From Trichopria drosophilae (taxonomy: Eukaryota > Arthropoda > Insecta > Hymenoptera > Diapriidae), in the NCBI GenBank assembly GCA_030407085.1, contig CM059586.1, positions 16,076,001 to 16,140,000 of the forward strand: a stretch of DNA of 64,000 bases. The letters run 5' to 3'. The position numbers were made by a program, and so were the translations under genes. The notes under the pieces are model-generated. The model made no database searches and had not been told where the DNA came from. It saw only the letters and a program-made list of their open reading frames with translations. This document shows positions 58,351 to 64,000 of the stretch, one piece after another (position 1 is the first letter of the stretch; each line of letters opens with the position of its first letter).

Positions 58351-59414
58351 GTTTTTGAAAATGAAGAACTCAAATTGTGGCATTGTAGAGAAAGAGTCGA
58401 AGAAGTTTTCTTCGAAAACAGAATTTGGAAACATTTATGCAGTTAAAAACTACGAATGTTAATTTAGTGCTAGAATAATATCGATCAAAACGTCTGCCCC
58501 TATAAATGAATGTAAATTGTTTATGAATACACACACACATGTACGACCGCGCCCGCGATACTGAATAGTTTTCACCTTGAAAATCCAAACTAAAGAAAAA
58601 AGGGTCTAAAAAATAAATAACGTTAAAAAAAAGAATCCAGCGTGAAAACAAAGTAGAAAATAGCTTAGCATTATAATAATCTAGGTTAGTCTGTAAAACA
58701 ACAGTAATCCTATTGAGCCTCGCCATGTTTGTTATTTTTGGATAACAATAAAGTCGTTTATTATTATTAATATATTAAGTTACAAATAGTTTTTATAAGA
58801 TAGTTGCGTAATTATAAATAATACTCTTGAATCCAACAATAATGTGATGTTTAATAGTACAAAATTTGAAAAATGTATTTTAATTTAAAAAAAGTAAGGG
58901 AATTCGGAATTATTTGAATAGCTATTTTAACAATTTACTATAATTAATTAAATACTACAATTAAATACTTTTAAATAGCAAAAAAAGAAATCTGAAAATA
59001 ATGAATACGAAATGTTGATTTTGAACGCATATGAACCCAAAAATAATAAAATGTTAAAACATTCCAAAATTAATGAATGCATCTCTACACTTGTAGAATA
59101 TAATATTTTTGAATGCATTTATTTTGAATCCAAAAATAATGTATTATTGAATTAAAAAAATGTAATGAATGCATGCATATCCTCAAAAAAGTACATCCTG
59201 TCCTGTGGACTGATCCTCAAATTACAAAGGCGTATGAAATCGTATACAATCGAATGAGAAATTCTGAAAACTCATTCATCAAATTTAAAATTCCGACAGC
59301 GAATCTTTTGTGGTTTATTGGGATGTCAGACTGGTTAACATTTTTAAGAAAAATAAAAGTACTGCTAAAAACTGAATAAAAAGTTGTTGAGATAAAACAA
59401 CCCAGACAGAAGAA
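58351..59414. other. Intergenic AT-rich DNA
   Basis: No gene recognised. The sequence from about 58980 to 59170 has a repeated AATGAATGCAT / AAAATAATG pattern. A GTCGTTTATTATTATTAAT tail near 58752 could be an old LINE end. Confidence 0.4.
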
Positions 59415-59600
59415 TGAAAAAGAGTTTAGAATGGTCTCATAATGTATTCTATAAGAGGTTGAATGCGTCAAATTATGAGGTTTTTCTCAGCTTGAGGTCG
59501 TAATGATCTCATAATGATATCACGTTCAGAAAAACCTCATAATTTGATGCATCTGACCTCTTTTAGAAAACATATGAAATCATTCTAAACTATTTTTTTA
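59415..59600. mobile_element. Near-palindromic MITE, GTTTAGAATG ends
   Basis: AGTTTAGAATGGTCTCATAATG at the left faces ATGAAATCATTCTAAACT at the right. Inside, GCGTCAAATTATGAGGTTTTTCT faces AGAAAAACCTCATAATTTGATGC. A central TAATGATCTCATAATGATAT forms the loop. Confidence 0.75.
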
Positions 59601-59945
59601 TGCTGATATCTGGAAGAGTGAAAGTGGGTACTCGCTGGTCTTCAGGGTTACTGACTACGAAAATTATTTCAGATTTTGATCATCAGAACGGGAGTGATTT
59701 GTTTGTAAACAAAATCAGCAAGTATATTGATGGGCTTCCCTAATAATTATAGAGCACTCGGAAGTGTGTGTATTCAGAATGATTGACAATTTCTCATAAA
59801 ATACTGCTAGAAGGTTAAAAAATCCACTTTATCATCGCAGTAAGTATTCAGAAGGATTCAAAGCATTAACGTCCATGCTTCATTCGGAGTAGTGAAGAAT
59901 TTGCGTTAACTTATAAGTTATATGCTGAACCTTAAAGAATAATTC

Positions 59946-60520
59946 CCCAGCTAGCACGAAGTTATAAAAACGTTAACATATTGTTAACCTCAAAAGTTAC
60001 TTGTTAACTTTTAAGATATCCTAAAAGTAAATGAAAAAGTTAGTATGTTGGTGTCGAAATCTTGTCGAATGCACCAAAAACAGTTATCCTCTAAGTTTCC
60101 AAATTGCTAACTGTTATGATATTGATTGAATAACGGATTTCGTAACTATTTGACTACCAATTTGATAACTATTTGTGAGACCGTTTTGTAATGAATATAA
60201 TAACGTTTTGTTAACGTAGTTTCAACAGTAGGTAGGTTAACTGTAAGTTAACTTTTACGCGTTACAAAGAGATGACATAATGTTACCATTTTCCAGGTAA
60301 TATATCCCAACTTGCACACTTGAGCATTCGTCAACAGAAAGTTATCCAGACATAACAAATGTTAAAATTCCGATAACTTTTAGGTGTGCCTTTGTTAAGA
60401 ATGCTCGACAAATCTTGGCTAATGCACCCAAAAAGTTCTTCGAATATTAACATTTGTTAATATTTGTTATGTTTGGATAACTTTTTGTTGACGAATGCTC
60501 ACGTGTGCTGGCTAGGATCC
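59946..60520. mobile_element. CCCAGC-ended inverted-repeat element(s)
   Basis: CCCAGCTAGCACGAAG at 59948 and GTGTGCTGGCTAGG at about 60507-60520 are inverted. An inner unit 60306-60520 has a strong fold: GAGCATTCGTCAACAGAAAGTTATCCAGACATAACAAATGTTAA-type sequence against its complement. TTAAC words recur throughout. Probably one element nested in another; ends only, superfamily unknown. Confidence 0.55.
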
Positions 60521-61633
60521 TTCCCAGATTTTCGAAGGCTTCTGTGCGTACGGGACCATCAAACTGATGTTTTGATGATCCAGACTAACAGAACGGCGCC
60601 TACAGAAGACTTGGAAAATCTCTAAAGGATTTATTATCTGGAAAATGGTAAACTGACAATATTAATAGTGATGAAATATAAATGTTATAAATATAAATAT
60701 TTATGTTGAATATGGTAGGTTGTATGCAGAAATGAGATACAATTTTTATTGTTGACTTTGTGATGCACACTTTGCTATGTATGTCTGTATCACAGTTTAT
60801 CATTTTCAAGTTAAGTAAAGTCTGTCCATTCGATAACATTAAAAAGACTCAATTTCGCTACGCATTTTTGGACGACTTAAAAAATTTATCCTTTTGCTAA
60901 CGTTTTGAAAAGTACGATTAGGCAACAAAGGAATGGTAACTTTACGATGCTATTACAGATGATAACAAATTGATAACATTTCATAGTCAGCTTCTCGGTA
61001 ACGAATTATTGGATAACTTAAGAAAACATGTCTTTTAACTGACGTAAAGAAGGCGGCAAATAGACATCATTAATATCATAACAATTTTGTAACTTTATAG
61101 GGATAACAATTCCCTAGGTTAACTTTCTGATAAATGGCTGTTAAATTGACATTTTTAGGTTAGGAAATGACGTTGTCAAAAGGGTCCATTTATCGGACCC
61201 TTAATATGTAAAAAAAAGTTTCTATGAAAAAACGTTTAAAAAAAAAACAATATATTTTCATTTTTAAACGCAATCTTTATTAGTAACCAGTTGCCTTACT
61301 ATAATTTGCAGAAATATAATATCTGACATTATACATTTCCCTACGTTTTATTAGTAAAACATACCAAATATAGTGACGTCTTTATTTCTGTATGAATGAT
61401 GGCGACATTTTATAGATTAAAAGAATGCCATAGTTATTACACGTATACACAGGTAACACTTAAACTGCACAATAATTTGAAATATCGTTAAGTTAATTAA
61501 AATACTTGTGTAGGAAAATCCGAATTAAAATCATTTGCCTGGGCGCTCAGAATACGACAATGTATAGACCTTTACTTTTATACATAAAATAATTTGCTCG
61601 AAAATTGAATATATGTTTATGTACAATTCGTCA
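60521..61633. other. Intergenic DNA and presumed 3' end of the ankyrin gene
   Basis: AT-rich with no further gene. The part nearest 61633 should be 3' untranslated sequence of the ankyrin-repeat gene. Confidence 0.4.
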
Positions 61634-63820
61634 TTACCGTCGATAACCGAACAAACCGTATTTATCGCCTTCCGAGTCGTCACTCTCTTCAGTACAATAA
61701 AGCTTTTCATCAATTTCATCACTCACGAATGCTTCGTTTACGTACCCGTAACATTCTTCAAATTCGCTCTCATAGGAGCAATTTTGAACTTCTTCGACAC
61801 CATCAGTCGTTTCAACTATTCGCTCTTTGGCGTTTCCTTGAGTCACAAATTCTTCATCATCAGTTAGAGCTTCTGCGTCCCGATCATTGTTTTCATCCGT
61901 TTCATCAACCACAGTATCCTCGTCAGAGTTTCCTTCATATTCCTCCTCCTCATTATTGTTTCCATAAAGTGGTTGATAATTTGAGAAACTATCTGGGTCT
62001 GTTTCATATGTGCTTGAACAATCGGAAACTTCCGCTTCTGAGACCATTATCTTCGTCGCATGTATCAAGTTAATGATATCTAGGACATCAATGTTATTAA
62101 GAATCTTCGTGTAAATTGAGTCGTAGAAAGATCTGGAACCTTCGATGTCATGGATTAATGGTTTGAAGAGAACATCCATCGCGTTATTCGCCACCGCCAC
62201 TATCTTAAGATGATCTTCGCCAAGCGAAAAGTTCATCCTTACATCAGCGTGAAAAGTGACAAACTTTCTCGAAAATGAAGGACTCTCTAATTTTGCTTTT
62301 ATACTTTTATTTTTTGCTAATTCGCCTAACTTGAATAGATTCCGTTCTAATAATAACGACATGTAATTCATACCCGGTACAACTTCGATAGACATCATGC
62401 TATTAAGTTCTGTACTTTGGAATGAAAAAATCCGACTCAGTAATGGATACTGACAGACTGTTTCCAGATTAGCATTTTCAATAAATCTCTTATTGACCAT
62501 TAACACCAAAATGTGTTTTATTATCATGGACGCAAATTTTACATTCGCATGACACACATCAAGTATGGTTAAACCATCACTGTCCAGAATATTAACCGAG
62601 CAGCCATAATCTAACAATTCCTTCGTTAAAAGCAGAGCGTCTTCTTCGAATTCTATAGTTTCTTTGTTCCTCTCCGTAATGAAAGAATGTTCTTGAAGAT
62701 GTGCACCCACCATGTGGAGTAATGTCCGCTGTTTCCAATCCACGGCTTTGACATCAGCTCCTTTGTGTATCGTCGATACAGCAACGTTGAATCGTTTCCT
62801 TAAAACAAGCAACATTAAAATACTCGTATCTTTTGGTCCGATAAAATTGACATCTACATTGCTCTCAAGGATACTCATGAGAAATTCATCATCATAACTT
62901 AGGAAAATTGCTGCCCAAAAGAAGGAAATTCCCATGCAGTCGCAGATGTTAATATTTATGTTATATGGAAGAATTGTCAAAAGGGCATCTCTGCGTTCCA
63001 AACTTAATGCAATATGTAGCGCTCCGGTGACTTTCTGCGGATCGGCATCGTGTTTCAACAGGTACATTATGACATTAACACTATTTCCAATTAAGGCATA
63101 ACAAAGGGGTGTCCTGAAAGTATGGCAGGTGACATTGATGTCACAGTGCTTTGCTAGTAAGATTTCAACAACTGGTACGTGACCCATATAAGCGGCAAAA
63201 TGAATTGCCATCATACCAGCATCATCATTTGCTAATATATTCGCTTTCGCGTATAAAAGATAAACCAGAGCTCTCGCCTGGCCGTACTCAGCAGCTGTAT
63301 GTAGAGGTGTTCTGAGCCGCCGATCTCGCAAATCAACATTTACACTGTTATTTATTATAAATTTTATGACTTTTGCGTAACCGAGTTGCGCTGACAGGTG
63401 TAGAGGTGACCCCCCTTTAATATTGTCAAGCCGAGCACCATACTGCATTAGTAGCTTAAGAATGCAAATGATGAGATCTTCCAGATCACCTTCACATTCC
63501 AGATCTCCTTGTGGCGAACATTCAACGGCTGCAGAAACCAACGATTGACCTTTGTCATCCATAATGTTTGCATCCAAAGATTTTTTTAGCATCGTTTCCA
63601 AGGCACCAATGCGACCTCTTCTACAAAATAGATGTATCATGGAGGAAAATAATTGTTTGGCATTCTGCTCCACTTCTGGCCCCAAGTCGAAGATTGACTT
63701 GGTATTAGCCCCTTGATGCAATGCATTCTCCTTTTGCCTTTCTTGCTGATCCCCGATACTATTGTTTCCCCTGGTCGTTTTTCGATTTTTTTTCGATTTC
63801 TTCGATCGTTTAGATGTCAT
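61634..63820 (-). CDS. Ankyrin-repeat protein with basic N terminus and acidic C terminus, intronless
   Basis: A single 728-residue frame from ATG at 63820 to TAA. Residues 1-17 are Lys/Arg-rich (SKRSKKSKKNRK) and could be a nuclear targeting signal. Ankyrin repeats run from about 60 to 340, clearest at 137-166 (SPLHLSAQLGYAKVIKFIIN), 170-199 (TPLHTAAEYGQARALVYLL) and 205-233 (MAIHFAAYMGHVPVVEILL), with weaker ones to about 450 (RTLLHMVGAH; DGLTILDVC). About 480-610 is a non-ankyrin region that I do not recognise. About 625-728 is very acidic (EEEEYEGNSDEDTVVDETDEN) and likely disordered. Ankyrin repeats mediate protein binding, so an adaptor role is likely; partner and pathway are unknown. 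No signal peptide or membrane segment. The frame has no intron, unusual for a gene this long in this window apart from dpp and aPKC. Confidence 0.85.
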   Translation of the reverse strand: MTSKRSKKSKKNRKTTRGNNSIGDQQERQKENALHQGANTKSIFDLGPEVEQNAKQLFSSMIHLFCRRGRIGALETMLKKSLDANIMDDKGQSLVSAAVECSPQGDLECEGDLEDLIICILKLLMQYGARLDNIKGGSPLHLSAQLGYAKVIKFIINNSVNVDLRDRRLRTPLHTAAEYGQARALVYLLYAKANILANDDAGMMAIHFAAYMGHVPVVEILLAKHCDINVTCHTFRTPLCYALIGNSVNVIMYLLKHDADPQKVTGALHIALSLERRDALLTILPYNININICDCMGISFFWAAIFLSYDDEFLMSILESNVDVNFIGPKDTSILMLLVLRKRFNVAVSTIHKGADVKAVDWKQRTLLHMVGAHLQEHSFITERNKETIEFEEDALLLTKELLDYGCSVNILDSDGLTILDVCHANVKFASMIIKHILVLMVNKRFIENANLETVCQYPLLSRIFSFQSTELNSMMSIEVVPGMNYMSLLLERNLFKLGELAKNKSIKAKLESPSFSRKFVTFHADVRMNFSLGEDHLKIVAVANNAMDVLFKPLIHDIEGSRSFYDSIYTKILNNIDVLDIINLIHATKIMVSEAEVSDCSSTYETDPDSFSNYQPLYGNNNEEEEYEGNSDEDTVVDETDENNDRDAEALTDDEEFVTQGNAKERIVETTDGVEEVQNCSYESEFEECYGYVNEAFVSDEIDEKLYCTEESDDSEGDKYGLFGYRR

Positions 63821-64000
63821 TTGTCAACCGGAGATATTAAAACCTCAAACTGAAACTGGCTATAAAATGTAGTCTCCATGCACTGGTTATTAGAATAAAA
63901 TAATGACATCAAATGGTCTTATTTTCTCCTCAGTACTGTAGAAAAGTAACATGAAGACCTCACTTGCAATAAAAACACAAGTAAAAACTAATTACTGGTG
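63821..64000 (-). promoter_or_regulatory. 5' flank of the ankyrin-repeat gene
   Basis: 180 bases upstream of the start codon, reaching the window edge. No upstream start codon in frame extends the protein. Presumed leader and promoter. Confidence 0.35.

Noticed and set aside
61729..62073. 114-codon plus-strand frame
   Set aside because: Antisense shadow of the acidic tail of the ankyrin-repeat gene.

Overview
The window is nuclear DNA from an insect: it is strongly AT-rich, genes carry many small exons with GT/AG introns, the gene set is metazoan (Dpp, atypical PKC, Tim13, the centrosomal FOP protein, an M13 neprilysin, a histidine acid phosphatase), and the spaces between are packed with small inverted-repeat DNA transposons. 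The order is not proven. A hymenopteran is my best guess, because secreted acid phosphatases and secreted neprilysins are both expanded there, but nothing here is diagnostic.

Layout. 1-8876 has no gene that I can support. 8877-31054 (+) is a six-exon histidine acid phosphatase relative with an 18 kb second intron. That intron holds, on the opposite strand, a complete multi-exon secreted neprilysin-like peptidase (12571-26917, -). 31055-35550 is repeats, including a foldback and a Penelope/hammerhead-like motif. 35616-36878 (-) is an intronless dpp coding region and 39118-40896 (-) an intronless full-length aPKC. 41078-45527 is a stack of transposons inserted into one another. 45934-46375 (+) is Tim13. 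47081-48939 is a long foldback. 49871-56138 (-) is five-exon FOP/CEP43, whose introns hold LINE tails and foldbacks. 56139-61633 is intergenic repeats. 61634-63820 (-) is an intronless ankyrin-repeat protein.

Main points. (1) The acid phosphatase has lost every catalytic residue I can align except one Asp, yet its reading frame and splice sites are intact, so it looks like a maintained pseudoenzyme. (2) The nested neprilysin keeps its zinc site but has a splice-phase conflict beside a transposon. (3) aPKC, normally split into many exons, is present as one uninterrupted frame and looks like a retrogene. (4) Two MITE-type systems dominate: TTAA-flanked CCC...GGG foldbacks (piggyBac-like ends) and TA-flanked CAG...CTG elements (pogo/Tigger-like ends), plus a dispersed GGCGGATCC-type motif inside many foldbacks. 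All exon joins were read by eye and have not been checked against RNA.
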